Assembly: GCF_963457605.1 (NCBI RefSeq)
Contig: NZ_OY735139.1
Span: 2,758,001-2,822,000 of the forward strand
Length of the DNA stretch: 64,000 bases
Source: an uncultured Gellertiella sp.
GTDB lineage: Bacteria > Pseudomonadota > Alphaproteobacteria > Rhizobiales > Rhizobiaceae
Direction: 5' to 3'
How positions within the stretch are numbered: the stretch's first letter is position 1; each line of letters begins with the position of its first letter. Position numbers and translations under genes: made by a program. The notes beneath the pieces were generated by a model that was not told the origin of the DNA, did not search any database, and worked only from the letters and a program-made list of their open reading frames with translations. This document shows positions 14,850 to 23,708 of this stretch, piece by piece.

Positions 14850-16753
14850 CTGGCCGCACCGGCCCACCGGCCAGCTGGAACATGCGGTGTTTTTTGCCAG
14901 TGATGCGGATTTCGGATCAGTCCGGCAAGGGCCTTCCAGGCGGCAACCGTCAGCATCATCCAGTAGAGCGGGATATGGAGAAGATGCCGGTACAGCCACC
15001 GGGTCCCGCTTGTCCGGGCGAGAACAAGGCCTGCCAGAGGCAGGATCGCATAGCCGAGGAAGAGATTGATCATGTCCGCCACGGCAAGCAGGCCGGCCAG
15101 CGAAGCGAGCGCGGGCAAGGCGTGCCGATAGAGGTCGCAGGCGAGCATACCGAGGCTGAGAAGGATGACGGGATGGAGCAGGGCCGTGACCACCATGGAT
15201 ACCGTTGCCAGCTGGAAGGCGGCAAAGCCGCGCCAGCCCAGCTGCCGCAACAGATCAAGAGGATTGCGCATGCTGACCAGATAGGTCTGAAGCCAGCCCT
15301 TGTACCAGCGGCTTCTCTGCCCCAGCCAGATCGAGCGACTCTCAGGCGCTTCTTCCAGCGTCGGCAGGTCGAGCATGTCGGCATGGTATCCGAGCCGGTA
15401 GAGGCGAAGGCCGAGATCGGCGTCTTCGGTGACATTGTGCGGATCCCAGCCGCCTGCCGCTTCAAGGGCACTGCGGCGGAAGTGATTGGATGTTCCGCCG
15501 AGTGGCATTGGCAACGTATTGCGGGCCAGCATTGGCAAAAAGCACCGGAATTGCGCGGCATATTCCAGCGCAAACAGTGAGGAAAGCCAGGTCTTGCCGC
15601 CATTGGTGATGGTCAGCGGTGCCTGAAGACAGGCAAGCTCCGGTCCCTGCAGGCTGAACCGCGCATAGGCCTGTTTTAACTGGCCGGGATGGGGCCGGTC
15701 TTCCGCGTCATAGATGGTGAGGAATTCACCGCGTGCGCCCGGCAGGGCATAGGCCAGCGCCTTGGGCTTGGTTCGGGGCTGACAAGGCGGCACCAGCACC
15801 ACCTCCATATAAACAGGCAGCTTCAACTGGCCGAGCGCGTTGCGGGTTTCTTCATCGTCGGCCTCGCAGACAAGCTTGATGTCCAGCCGGGACTTCGGCC
15901 AGTCGAGCGTGCCGAGCACGTCGACCAACTGCGGCACCATCGCCGCCTCCCGATAGAGCGCGACCAGCACGGAATAGACCGGACAAGGCCTGGCATCGGG
16001 TTTGCGGCCCGTGTCGGGACGGCACGCGCCTTTCATGCTGATCAGGCTCCAGACCCTGAACAGCACAGTCGACATGTAGAGCAGGGACAGAAACATGTGG
16101 GCAAAGGCCAGCATTGTGCCGGGAAGGGCGAGGCTGCCCGCAACGGCACTGGCCAGCATCAGCCCGAGCGCAAATCCCTGACTGCCGGCAAGGGGGATCC
16201 GGGCGCTCATCTGTGGCGCGGTTTCAAACAGTCCTGCGACACTCTGGCGGCTGCGGCGTGCCTGGCCTTTTGCCCAGACCACCCGGCGGATGGCTCCAGG
16301 TGTGGTGATGGCCAGCCGCGACCGGATGGCCTGGCTGGACGCGATATCACGCGACAGTTTCGCCATCTGCTCCAGCCGTGGCGGCAGCGCGGTCACGGTG
16401 GGTGCGTGGGGCGGACGCAATTTCAGCGCATAGGGGTGGCGCAGCAGCAGATCCAGATCAAACCGGTCCTCGATCAGGTCGACATCGATATCCGGCTGGA
16501 AGGGCAGTCGCAGCCATCGGGCGATGCCGCCGTAGAAAACCGCTTCGCTGATGTCGCCGCTGGCGAGCAGTTCCTCTTCCAGCAAGGTTCCGTTTTTCCG
16601 GCATCTGGCCCGCGCTGCGGCAATCACCGCCTGTCCGAGACCAAGTTCCTGGAGAAACCGCTCCTCTTCCCATCCTGTCTGTTCGTCCACCGGACCCGGA
16701 TTTGTCACAGGCCCGCTTGCATTTCTTTTCGGAACATGCGGTTGTTCCCCCAT
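14846..16753 (-). CDS. Family 2 glycosyltransferase with GspE-N-like domain
   Basis: 635-residue membrane glycosyltransferase of the processive GT2 type. The N-terminal part (about 28-110: RFLQELGLGQAVIAAARARC, GDISEAVFYGGIARWLRLPF) resembles the small GspE/MshE N-terminal domain found on some cellulose-synthase-like enzymes. Membrane segments near 195-245 precede the catalytic region with VCEADDEET, IYDAEDRPHPGQL, EDADLGLRL and QRSRWYKGW, matching the D, DxD, TED and QxxRW motifs. More membrane segments follow at the C-terminus. The product is unknown; an exopolysaccharide is likely. Divergent from the binding-protein gene by only 27 bases. Its stop codon lies in a dispersed repeat. Confidence 0.88.
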   Translation of the reverse strand: MGEQPHVPKRNASGPVTNPGPVDEQTGWEEERFLQELGLGQAVIAAARARCRKNGTLLEEELLASGDISEAVFYGGIARWLRLPFQPDIDVDLIEDRFDLDLLLRHPYALKLRPPHAPTVTALPPRLEQMAKLSRDIASSQAIRSRLAITTPGAIRRVVWAKGQARRSRQSVAGLFETAPQMSARIPLAGSQGFALGLMLASAVAGSLALPGTMLAFAHMFLSLLYMSTVLFRVWSLISMKGACRPDTGRKPDARPCPVYSVLVALYREAAMVPQLVDVLGTLDWPKSRLDIKLVCEADDEETRNALGQLKLPVYMEVVLVPPCQPRTKPKALAYALPGARGEFLTIYDAEDRPHPGQLKQAYARFSLQGPELACLQAPLTITNGGKTWLSSLFALEYAAQFRCFLPMLARNTLPMPLGGTSNHFRRSALEAAGGWDPHNVTEDADLGLRLYRLGYHADMLDLPTLEEAPESRSIWLGQRSRWYKGWLQTYLVSMRNPLDLLRQLGWRGFAAFQLATVSMVVTALLHPVILLSLGMLACDLYRHALPALASLAGLLAVADMINLFLGYAILPLAGLVLARTSGTRWLYRHLLHIPLYWMMLTVAAWKALAGLIRNPHHWQKTPHVPAGRWAGAAS

Positions 16754-16780
16754 AAGCCTCTCACAGGTTTAACAGGAAAA

Positions 16781-17677
16781 ATGAAACTACAAAAATATAA
16801 GGTCAAGCTAATTGAGGCGTTGCGGAGTTGCAAGGCCATCTGCGCCCTCGGCGTGTGTTTGGCTGTGCATATCCCTGCGCTCCCGGTTCGGGCTGCGGAT
16901 GGAGCGGCACCGTCCCTGCCGCTCCTCTTCGATTCCCGCGAGCGGCTTGCCAAGCCGGATCTTTCGGCACTGGTGCGCCTGCGCTTCCTCACGACCCTTG
17001 ATTTTCCACCGTTCAATTTCGCCGACAAGAACGGTCACCTGACCGGTTTCCAGGTGGATCTGGTCCGCGAGATCTGTGGTGAGCTGGATATCGAGGCGAA
17101 ATGCCAGATCGAGGCAATGCCCTATCCGGAATTGCCGGCGGCTCTCGACAAGGGCGAGGGCGATGCGGTGATTGCCGGTGTGGGGGTAACGAGCGCGTTG
17201 CGGCAGAACTACCTGTTCTCACGGCCCTATATGACGTTGCCAGCCCGGTTTGTCGTCAATGCGGGGCTGGGCCTGCAAGGCCATGCGGTGACGGCGCTTG
17301 CGGGTCGCGCCGTCGGCATTGTCGGCGGCACCACCCATGAGGCAATGCTGAAGACCTGGTTCCCCGCGATCAGGCCCGTTGCCTTTCCGGACCGGGAGAC
17401 GATGCTCGCGGCTCTTAAAAATGGCAAGATTGACGGGGCCTTCGGCGATGGCGTGCAATTGGCCTTCTGGGCCGCAGGCCAAAGCGCCGATCATTGCTGT
17501 GCGCTTTTCGACGGCCCCTATGCCTCCGAGCACTTCTTCGGCGAGGGCCTGTCGATCATGATGCGTCCGGACGATGACCTGGTACAGCAGGCCATCGATC
17601 ATGCCCTGCTCGCCCTGTCGCGCAAGGGAAGGCTCAAGGAGCTCTACCTGCGCTATTTCCCCTATGGGCTTTATTGA
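16781..17677 (+). CDS. Family 3 extracellular solute-binding protein
   Basis: 298 residues. The first 38 are a signal peptide (hydrophobic ICALGVCLAVHIPALPVRA before ADG). The rest is the amino-acid-binding (SBP_bac_3) fold: LDFPPFNFADKNGHLTGFQV, LVREICGELDI, GDAVIAGVGVTSALRQNY, and a C-terminal LLALSRKGRLKELYLRYFP. AGGAAAA precedes the ATG. No permease or ATPase gene lies nearby. It may serve a transporter encoded elsewhere or act as a periplasmic sensor. It shares a very short divergent region with the glycosyltransferase. Confidence 0.87.
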   Translation: MKLQKYKVKLIEALRSCKAICALGVCLAVHIPALPVRAADGAAPSLPLLFDSRERLAKPDLSALVRLRFLTTLDFPPFNFADKNGHLTGFQVDLVREICGELDIEAKCQIEAMPYPELPAALDKGEGDAVIAGVGVTSALRQNYLFSRPYMTLPARFVVNAGLGLQGHAVTALAGRAVGIVGGTTHEAMLKTWFPAIRPVAFPDRETMLAALKNGKIDGAFGDGVQLAFWAAGQSADHCCALFDGPYASEHFFGEGLSIMMRPDDDLVQQAIDHALLALSRKGRLKELYLRYFPYGLY

Positions 17678-17695
17678 AATGCACACCTGTACCGG

Positions 17696-18109
17696 TCAGA
17701 TCTTGCGGTACCGGGCAATCGCGCTGCGCTCGATGGCCGCGCAGGTCAGCTTGTCCAGGGACAGGGTGTCACGCAGCCGCGACAGGAAGCGCAGTTCCTC
17801 CGGCGTCAGTTTCAGGTCGGCGGAGGCCACCTCAACCGCCAGCGCATAGGCCGTATCGCAAAGCTTCGCCGGAAGGGCCTGCCGGATCAGTTGCAGGGCG
17901 GTGTCGAGCCCGTCTTCAGCGGAGAGCAGGGCCTGGCAATCCTGCGATACGGCGACCAGCCGACCGGCATTGAAACCGGCGAAGACCGGCAGTGTTTGCA
18001 CGAGATTGCCGATATAGCCGAGTTCCTCATCCGGCATCTGGCTGTCGACCGCAGAGGCAATCACCATTGTATAGATCAGGGCTTCTTCTGCCGGGATTAC
18101 TGAAGTCAT
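17696..18109 (-). CDS. TerB-like protein
   Basis: 137 residues, all-helical, resembling the tellurite-resistance TerB fold (EEALIYTMVIASAVDSQMPD, ALAVEVASADLKLTPEELRF, LDKLTCAAIERSAIARY). Two acidic helices with the repeated pattern of TerB are visible. ATG 18109 begins the conserved part; the ribosome site is weak (the upstream bases are C-rich), so the start is less certain than most. No other ter gene is nearby, so a role in tellurite resistance should not be assumed. Convergent with the family 3 binding protein. Confidence 0.75.
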   Translation of the reverse strand: MTSVIPAEEALIYTMVIASAVDSQMPDEELGYIGNLVQTLPVFAGFNAGRLVAVSQDCQALLSAEDGLDTALQLIRQALPAKLCDTAYALAVEVASADLKLTPEELRFLSRLRDTLSLDKLTCAAIERSAIARYRKI

Positions 18110-18269
18110 TGGGGGTTCAAACCTTTGTTTCGTCTGGCGTTCAGGTAGGAAGCGCAGTGGGCCGTTGCAAGGGCCGATTGCGGGTTTGCGCCGTGCCCAC
18201 CTGCCTTGCGCCCGGCAGGGACAACGCAAGCCATCGGCGGCCGCTCCGGCCGTTTCTGAGATTGAAGTC

Positions 18270-18944
18270 CTATTGGCTGGCCCAGATGATCCGCGCCACC
18301 CATTCGACCTCCTGCGCATCGAGGTTGCGATTGGGATGTTCGGGGTTCAGCGACATCAACTCGACCGAGAGCGGCGTGTGGCGCATCAGCACCTTTGCCA
18401 TCACTTCCCCCTCGCGGGTCTTGACCACCACCCGGTCGCCGCGCCGGACCTGCGCCCCCGGTTCGACAATCAGCACATCGCCATCCCGATAGAGCGGCAT
18501 CATGCTTTCGCCCTGCACCTCCAGCGCATAGACGCCGGCGCGCCGCTCCGCCGAGGCGGGAAATTTCACCACATCCCAGCCTTCGCCTGCGGGATAGCCG
18601 CCATCGTCGAAAAAACCGCCCGCTCCGGCGCGGGCAAAGCCCAGAAGCGGAATGCTGTCGGTTTGCGGCGGAAAGGCACCCTCAGGAATCGAGGATTGAG
18701 CCGGGCGTCCATAGATCGAGGCGAAGAACTGATCGAGGCTTGCGCCGGTTGCGGCCAGCACCTTGGCAATCGATTCGGTGGAGGGCCAGCGTTCCCGGCC
18801 GTCAGCCCCCAGCCGCTTGGACTTGTTGAAGGCGGTCGGATCCAGGCCTGCACGACGGGCAAGGCCGGAAGGTGTCAACTGGTTCTGTTCGGCCAGCTTG
18901 TCCAGGGCGCTCCAGATTCGTTCATGCGCGTATTTTGGCAGCAT
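18270..18944 (-). CDS. Helix-turn-helix repressor with S24 peptidase domain
   Basis: 224 residues, LexA/CI-like layout. The N-terminal DNA-binding region is SALDKLAEQNQLTPSGLARR, AGLDPTAFNKSKR. The C-terminal S24 domain has the catalytic serine in QGESMMPLYRDGDVL near residue 146 and lysine in EVMAKVLMR near residue 178. Both catalytic residues are kept, so self-cleavage is possible. No phage genes surround it; such stand-alone regulators are common in rhizobial chromosomes. CTTTAC (18988-18993) and GTAAAG (19011-19016) upstream form a loose inverted repeat that could be its own operator. Confidence 0.88.
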   Translation of the reverse strand: MLPKYAHERIWSALDKLAEQNQLTPSGLARRAGLDPTAFNKSKRLGADGRERWPSTESIAKVLAATGASLDQFFASIYGRPAQSSIPEGAFPPQTDSIPLLGFARAGAGGFFDDGGYPAGEGWDVVKFPASAERRAGVYALEVQGESMMPLYRDGDVLIVEPGAQVRRGDRVVVKTREGEVMAKVLMRHTPLSVELMSLNPEHPNRNLDAQEVEWVARIIWASQ

Positions 18945-19018
18945 TGCATCGCAACGGCGATAACCGCCTCCCGGTTGATCGGCAGAACTTTACTCCGGGG
19001 AGGTCAGTTCGTAAAGAG

Positions 19019-19040
19019 AAAAAGGAATAAAGTCCTTCTT
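19019..19040 (-). terminator. Probable terminator of the response-regulator gene
   Basis: On the minus strand AAGAAGGA, loop CTTTAT, TCCTTTTT: an 8-pair stem (one G-T) ending in a T run, 14 bases after the stop codon. It is AT-rich and therefore weaker than the other terminators in the window. Confidence 0.5.
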
Positions 19041-19053
19041 CTTTCGACATGGC

Positions 19054-19701
19054 TCATGCGACCATCGTGGTGTTGATCTTGCCGAGCTGGATTACCGCCT
19101 GGGTGCGGCTGTCGACATTGAGTTTCAGCAGTATGGCCGAGACATGCGCTTTGATCGTCGCTTCGGAGACCCCGAGTTCATAGGCGATCTGCTTGTTGAG
19201 CAGGCCTTCCGCCAGCATGCCGAGCACGCGGCTCTGCTGCGGTGTCAGTGTTTTCAGGCGGTTGATCAGGTCGGTGCTCTCGGGGTCGGTTTCGATGACC
19301 CCGTGATAGCCTGCAGGCGTTGCGATGTCGCCATCCAGTACAGAACGGATCGCGGCCCTGATCTCGTCGATGCCGGAAGATTTCGAGATGAAGCCGGAGG
19401 CGCCAAGCGCCAGCGCCCGGTGCACGGTGGCGCTGTCATCGCTGGCCGAGACGATCACCACCGGCAGATGGGCAAATTCCGCCCGAAGCGCCATCAGGCC
19501 GGAAAAGCCGCTGACCCCCGGCATGGCGAGATCGAGCAGCATGAGATCGGCACCGGGATGCTCGCCGGCTGCCCGGTAAGCGGCGGAAAAATCGCCGGCT
19601 TCAACGATATGGTGCTCCCCCTCCATGCCGCTGATCGCCTGGCGCAATGCGCCGCGAAACAGCGGATGATCGTCGGCGATGATGATCGACAGCGTTGACA
19701 T
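19054..19701 (-). CDS. NarL/FixJ-type response regulator
   Basis: 215 residues. The receiver domain has the acidic pair ADDH, phosphoacceptor Asp in LMLLDLAMPG near residue 57, the SAS motif and the lysine in GFISKSS. A LuxR helix-turn-helix follows: LTPQQSRVLGMLAEGLLNKQ, IAYELGVSEATIKAHVSAIL. No kinase gene is adjacent. Its cognate kinase may be an orphan such as the symporter-linked hybrid kinase at 41.1-44.7 kb, but this is only a suggestion. Regulators of this AgmR-like subgroup often respond to small organic acids or alcohols. Confidence 0.9.
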   Translation of the reverse strand: MSTLSIIIADDHPLFRGALRQAISGMEGEHHIVEAGDFSAAYRAAGEHPGADLMLLDLAMPGVSGFSGLMALRAEFAHLPVVIVSASDDSATVHRALALGASGFISKSSGIDEIRAAIRSVLDGDIATPAGYHGVIETDPESTDLINRLKTLTPQQSRVLGMLAEGLLNKQIAYELGVSEATIKAHVSAILLKLNVDSRTQAVIQLGKINTTMVA

Positions 19702-19941
19702 GCCCGTGCCCCTCCCAAGAGCGCTATCGGCAGCTTCCCTTGCGGGTGTGCCTTTCCTGCTTGCCAGAGCCGAAACGTATAACAGGTTGCATCCATTGCG
19801 GAAGGGCGATTTCCGGCACTGCCGCCGAAATCAGCCGTTGCGGGTGCGATTTCGCGGGCGCTGTCGCGGGCAGGCGTGGACAAACCCCGCCCGATCCGGC
19901 AAATGCTGTGCAAATTTGCTGGACCCGGAGGGCGGAACCCC

Positions 19942-20289
19942 ATGACCACCACCATCTACAAGATCGTGCCCGAAGCGCTGTGGCAGGAGGCTCGTAAAAT
20001 CGGCGTGTTCGAAGGGGCCGCCATAGATTTCACCGATGGCTATATCCATTTCTCGACCGCCGCACAGGCCCGCGAAACCGCTGCCAGGTATTTCGCCGGA
20101 CAGCGGGATCTGCTGCTGGTGGCAGTCGATGGTGCAGCCCTTGGCGACGCGCTGAAATTCGAGCCGTCACGCGGCGGCGACCTTTTTCCGCATCTCTATG
20201 CGCCGCTGAAGCTCTCTGACGTGCGGTGGGAAAAGCCGCTGCCGCTTGACGCAGAGGGCAACCACATCTTTCCGGAGATGGCTGCATGA
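19942..20289 (+). CDS. DUF952 family protein
   Basis: 115 residues. The DUF952 features are IDFTDGYIHFSTAAQARETA, LLLVAVD, and FPHLYAPLKLSDVRWEKPLP. Function is unknown; the fold is small and cytosolic. GGAGG lies 10 bases before ATG 19942. The stop overlaps the pyrD start (ATGA), so it is translated with pyrD. This linkage is common in rhizobia, though no functional connection has been shown. Confidence 0.9.
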   Translation: MTTTIYKIVPEALWQEARKIGVFEGAAIDFTDGYIHFSTAAQARETAARYFAGQRDLLLVAVDGAALGDALKFEPSRGGDLFPHLYAPLKLSDVRWEKPLPLDAEGNHIFPEMAA

Positions 20290-21368
20290 GCAAGCTGTTT
20301 GATCGTCTGGGAAGGCGCGGCCTGTTCCTGTTTGATCCCGAAACCGCCCATGGCCTGTCGGTCACGGGGCTGAAGAGCGGGCTGGTGCCGGTCTGCCGGG
20401 CCGGGGCCGATCCGCGCCTGGCGGTCACCGTCGCGGGCCTGCGTTTTCCCAATCCGCTCGGCATGGCGGCGGGATATGACAAGAATGCCGACGTGCCGGA
20501 TCAGTTGCTGCGGCTCGGTTTCGGCTTTGCCGAGGTCGGCACCCTGACGCCGCTGGCCCAGAGCGGCAATCCGAAGCCGCGCATGTTCCGGCTGGAACAG
20601 GATCGCGCCGTCATCAACCGTCTCGGCTTCAACAATGAAGGCCATGCCGCAGCGCTGGCCCGGCTGAAGGCGCGGCGGGGAGAGGGCATCGTTGGCGTCA
20701 ATATCGGGGCAAACAAGGACAGTGCCGACAGGATTGCCGATTATGTCCAGGGCATCAGGGCCTTTTATGATGTCGCCAGCTATTTTACCGCCAATATTTC
20801 CTCACCCAACACGCCGGGGCTGCGCGACCTTCAGGCCCGCGACAGCCTTGCCCGGCTGCTTGACGCCGTCCTTGCGGCGCGGCGCGAGGAGGCGGCGCGG
20901 TCCGCACGCCATGTGCCGGTTTTCCTGAAGATCGCCCCGGATCTGACACCCGAAGGCATGGATGATATCGCCGCCGAGGTGACGAGCCGCGATCTCGACG
21001 GGCTGATCGTTTCCAACACCACCCTGTCGCGCGACGGGATCACGGACCGGCAGAAGGGCGAGGCGGGCGGGCTCTCCGGCGCGCCGCTGTTCGAGCGCTC
21101 GACGGCGGTGCTGGCCGCCATCCGGACCCGTGTCGGCCCCGCTCTCCCGATCATCGGCGTCGGCGGCATCTCTTCCGCCGAAACCGCCCTGGAAAAGATC
21201 AGGGCAGGGGCCGATCTTGTGCAGCTCTATTCCTGCATGGTCTATGAAGGCCCCGGCCTGCCGGGCCGGATCCTCGACGGCCTCAAGACCCTTCTCGACC
21301 GCGAAAAAGGTGCCACGCTGCGCGACCTCAGGGACAGCAGAACCGCCTACTGGGCGGCGAAGGTCTGA
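20286..21368 (+). CDS. pyrD: Dihydroorotate dehydrogenase (quinone), class 2
   Basis: Membrane-associated FMN enzyme that oxidises dihydroorotate to orotate in pyrimidine synthesis, passing electrons to quinone. It is 360 residues; the N-terminal helix region and NPLGMAAGYDKNADVPDQ are typical of class 2. FTANISSPNTPGLRDLQ holds the catalytic serine and LPIIGVGGISSAETALEKI the FMN phosphate site. Translationally coupled to the DUF952 gene. Its last 22 bases overlap the 3' end of the convergent MATE gene. Confidence 0.96.
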   Translation: MSKLFDRLGRRGLFLFDPETAHGLSVTGLKSGLVPVCRAGADPRLAVTVAGLRFPNPLGMAAGYDKNADVPDQLLRLGFGFAEVGTLTPLAQSGNPKPRMFRLEQDRAVINRLGFNNEGHAAALARLKARRGEGIVGVNIGANKDSADRIADYVQGIRAFYDVASYFTANISSPNTPGLRDLQARDSLARLLDAVLAARREEAARSARHVPVFLKIAPDLTPEGMDDIAAEVTSRDLDGLIVSNTTLSRDGITDRQKGEAGGLSGAPLFERSTAVLAAIRTRVGPALPIIGVGGISSAETALEKIRAGADLVQLYSCMVYEGPGLPGRILDGLKTLLDREKGATLRDLRDSRTAYWAAKV

Positions 21369-22687
21369 CGGGTCTTCGCGGGCAGCAGCCGGGCGAGCAG
21401 CAGGCCACGGGCGATGAGGAACAGGTCGAAGGCGAGCCACAGGCCGGAATTGCCGAGTGCCGGCACCAGCAGTGCGAGTGCCAGCAGGAAGGCGAGGAAG
21501 GACATCAGCATCTGGTTGCGCATGTCGCGTGACCAGGTCGCGCCGATGAAGACGCCATCCATCAGGAAGGCCAGCACGCCCGCAAGGCCAGATGCTGCCG
21601 CGAAGACGAGATTGTCGGCGGCCACCTGCCGGACCTCCCCGACGGTTGTCAGGAGGGCAATCATCGCCGGACCGAAGGCAAGGAAGAACAGGCCCGCAAG
21701 GGTTGCGAGCGCCAGCGACCAGAGGAGGGTCAGTTTCAGCGCCCGGTCGAAGGCAGGTTTCCAGTCTGCCCCGATGGCGCGCCCGGTCAGTTGTTCCGCC
21801 GCATTGGCAAGGCCGTCGAGATAGAAGGCGGAAATCAGCACGACATTCATCAGCACCGCATTGGCGGCAAGGGTCACCGCACCAAACCCTGCGCCGATCC
21901 GGGTCATCAGCATGTAGCTTGCCAAAAGCACGAAGGTGCGCACCATGAGGTCGCGGTTGAGCGCGAAGAGTTCGGCGATGCGGGCCCGGTCGACAAGCAC
22001 CGCTAGCGGCGGCAGCTTCAACTCGCCAAAGCATCTGGCCACGAGGGCAAGGCCTGCGACCAGGCCGACGGTTTCGCCCGTCACCGTCGCCCAGGCAACC
22101 CCCGCCACGCCCCAGCCGAGATGCAGGCCGAGCCAGAGGGCAAGCGCGATATTGACGAGATTGATCAGGATCTGCACCGCCAGCCCCGCACCTGCCTGCC
22201 CGCGCCCGAGCAGGCAGCCGAGCACGGCAAAATTGGCGAGCGCCATCGGCCCGGACAGGATGCGGATCGAGAAATAGGTCGATGTCACCAGCGCCGCCGC
22301 TGTCTCCGGCCCCATCAGCATCAGCCCGAGCTTCAGCACCAGCGGCGAGAGGACCAGCATGCCGACGCCGCAGATCAGCGACAGCAGCAGGGCGCGCCAG
22401 AACACCGCCTGCTCGCCAGCCTGATCGCCCCGGCCATAGGCCTGCGCCACCAGTCCGGTGGTGGAGGAGCGCAGGAAATTGAAGACGGAATAGACGAAAT
22501 CGAACAGCACCGCGCCGATGGAGAGCCCGGCCAGCGCCGTCGCACTCGACAGCCGCCCGACGACGGCGGTATCGGTGAGGCCGAGCAGCGGGGTGGTAAC
22601 GAAGCCGAGCGTCATCGGCACGGCAATCGACAGCACCACCCGGTGGGTCACGTCAAAGGCGCGCGGCGACGTTCGGGCATGGTCCAT
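21347..22687 (-). CDS. MATE-family efflux transporter (DinF-like)
   Basis: 446-residue inner-membrane exporter with about 12 hydrophobic segments. The first repeat begins RVVLSIAVPMTLGFVTTPLL, LGLTDTAVVGRLSS, and the second half carries GAVTLAANAVLMNVVLISAF, YLDGLANAAEQLTGRAIG. These are DinF-subgroup hallmarks, including the DGLANAAE motif. It exchanges Na+ or H+ for an organic substrate that cannot be predicted. It overlaps pyrD tail to tail by 22 bases. Confidence 0.92.
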   Translation of the reverse strand: MDHARTSPRAFDVTHRVVLSIAVPMTLGFVTTPLLGLTDTAVVGRLSSATALAGLSIGAVLFDFVYSVFNFLRSSTTGLVAQAYGRGDQAGEQAVFWRALLLSLICGVGMLVLSPLVLKLGLMLMGPETAAALVTSTYFSIRILSGPMALANFAVLGCLLGRGQAGAGLAVQILINLVNIALALWLGLHLGWGVAGVAWATVTGETVGLVAGLALVARCFGELKLPPLAVLVDRARIAELFALNRDLMVRTFVLLASYMLMTRIGAGFGAVTLAANAVLMNVVLISAFYLDGLANAAEQLTGRAIGADWKPAFDRALKLTLLWSLALATLAGLFFLAFGPAMIALLTTVGEVRQVAADNLVFAAASGLAGVLAFLMDGVFIGATWSRDMRNQMLMSFLAFLLALALLVPALGNSGLWLAFDLFLIARGLLLARLLPAKTRQTFAAQ

Positions 22688-22780
22688 TGTTTTTCAGCCT
22701 TTCACTCGCGATGATCTCAACGGCAGGCTATAGCGCCGCGCCTCCCGGCGAAAGCGCGAAAGACGCCTGCCTGTCCCGTT

Positions 22781-23290
22781 TCAGCGCGGGTTCGACAGCA
22801 CCATCGACCAGTAGGGCCGGTTGCCTGCGTCCTGCCAGGCGACACCGACGCCAAGACCCTTGTAGGCGCCGAGCATGTTGTGGAGATGCTTCGGCGAGTT
22901 GATCCAGGCCTGCATGGCGCGCTCCAGCGTGTCCTGGCCGGTCGCAACATTTTCCGCGGCGGGCAGGGCGACGCTCTGGCTTTTCATCCGCTGCTTGAAA
23001 TCATCGCCGGGGCCCAGCAGATGCGCCATCTTGCCATAGGAGGCCATCCGCCGGGCCTGCGAGACCGCAGCACCCGAGGCGGCGGCATCGACGGCGACCG
23101 GCGGCAGGCCGTGACGGGCGCGCAGCGCGTTGATCAGGGGGAGGGCGGCAGCCGAGACATCGCGGCCATTGCCGACCACGGGCGGCGGCGGCGGGGTGGC
23201 ACAGCCGGAAAGGCTCGCGGCCAGGCCTGCGGCGAGGGCAAGGCCGGTCCAGTTGAGGAGCCGGCGGCGGGCGGGATGTTCTGGTGTCAT
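22781..23290 (-). CDS. CAP/SCP-domain lipoprotein
   Basis: 169 residues. The signal peptide ends in lipobox LSGC (Cys 30), followed by a proline-rich linker ATPPPPPVVG. The CAP domain shows LINALRARHGLPPVAVDAAA, SQARRMASYGKMAHLLG, AAENVATGQDTLERAMQAWI, NSPKHLHNMLG and GVGVAWQ, as in bacterial YkwD-like proteins. It is probably anchored in the outer membrane facing the periplasm. Function is unknown. It starts 3 bases after the stop of the DUF6460-like gene, forming a two-gene operon. Confidence 0.88.
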   Translation of the reverse strand: MTPEHPARRRLLNWTGLALAAGLAASLSGCATPPPPPVVGNGRDVSAAALPLINALRARHGLPPVAVDAAASGAAVSQARRMASYGKMAHLLGPGDDFKQRMKSQSVALPAAENVATGQDTLERAMQAWINSPKHLHNMLGAYKGLGVGVAWQDAGNRPYWSMVLSNPR

Positions 23291-23293
23291 GGA

Positions 23294-23560
23294 TCAGCGT
23301 TTGAAATTCAGGATGCGGATGAGGAGGAAGAGGGGGATGACGACAGTGCCGCCAAGAACAAGGTAGCTGCCGATCCGGCCAAAGGCATGGAAGCCGGTCT
23401 GCCAGAGATCGATGATGAAAGCCCTGATGCTGTAAATGATGTCGGCGGGCACGATGCCGAAAATTTTCATCACGAAGCCGACCACCAGCGAGAGGACGGC
23501 GAGCTTCAGGATCGTGCGCCCCGGCGAATCTCCGAGGAAACGGTTGAGTGAATCCGGCAT
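23294..23560 (-). CDS. Small membrane protein, DUF6460-like
   Basis: 88 residues with two hydrophobic segments (LKLAVLSLVVGFVMKIFGIV and YLVLGGTVVIPLFLLIRIL) flanking IIYSIRAFIIDLWQTGFHAF. It resembles the DUF6460 family of rhizobial inner-membrane proteins. ATG 23560 follows CAGGAG at good spacing; the frame is open further upstream but without protein-like sequence. First gene of the pair with the CAP lipoprotein. Function unknown. Confidence 0.75.
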   Translation of the reverse strand: MPDSLNRFLGDSPGRTILKLAVLSLVVGFVMKIFGIVPADIIYSIRAFIIDLWQTGFHAFGRIGSYLVLGGTVVIPLFLLIRILNFKR

Positions 23561-23708
23561 GGCCAACTCCTGTTTTGACGTGAGATAGGCCGGGCGCAGC
23601 TGCGCCGCAAGTATTTTCGCCATGGCGACCTGCGCACTGCCCTTGCCTTTTTGGCCCTGTGCGGCGAGAACCGCGCTGGATGATCCGCGTAACCCGGGGT
23701 GCAGAACC

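Noticed and set aside
15689..16780. Long plus-strand extension upstream of the family 3 binding protein
   Set aside because: The extension is antisense to the glycosyltransferase; the signal peptide and ribosome site place the start at 16781.
17696..18944. TerB-like gene plus S24 repressor as a tellurite-resistance or prophage island
   Set aside because: No other ter genes, integrase, phage structural genes or attachment repeats are nearby; both are common single genes in rhizobia.
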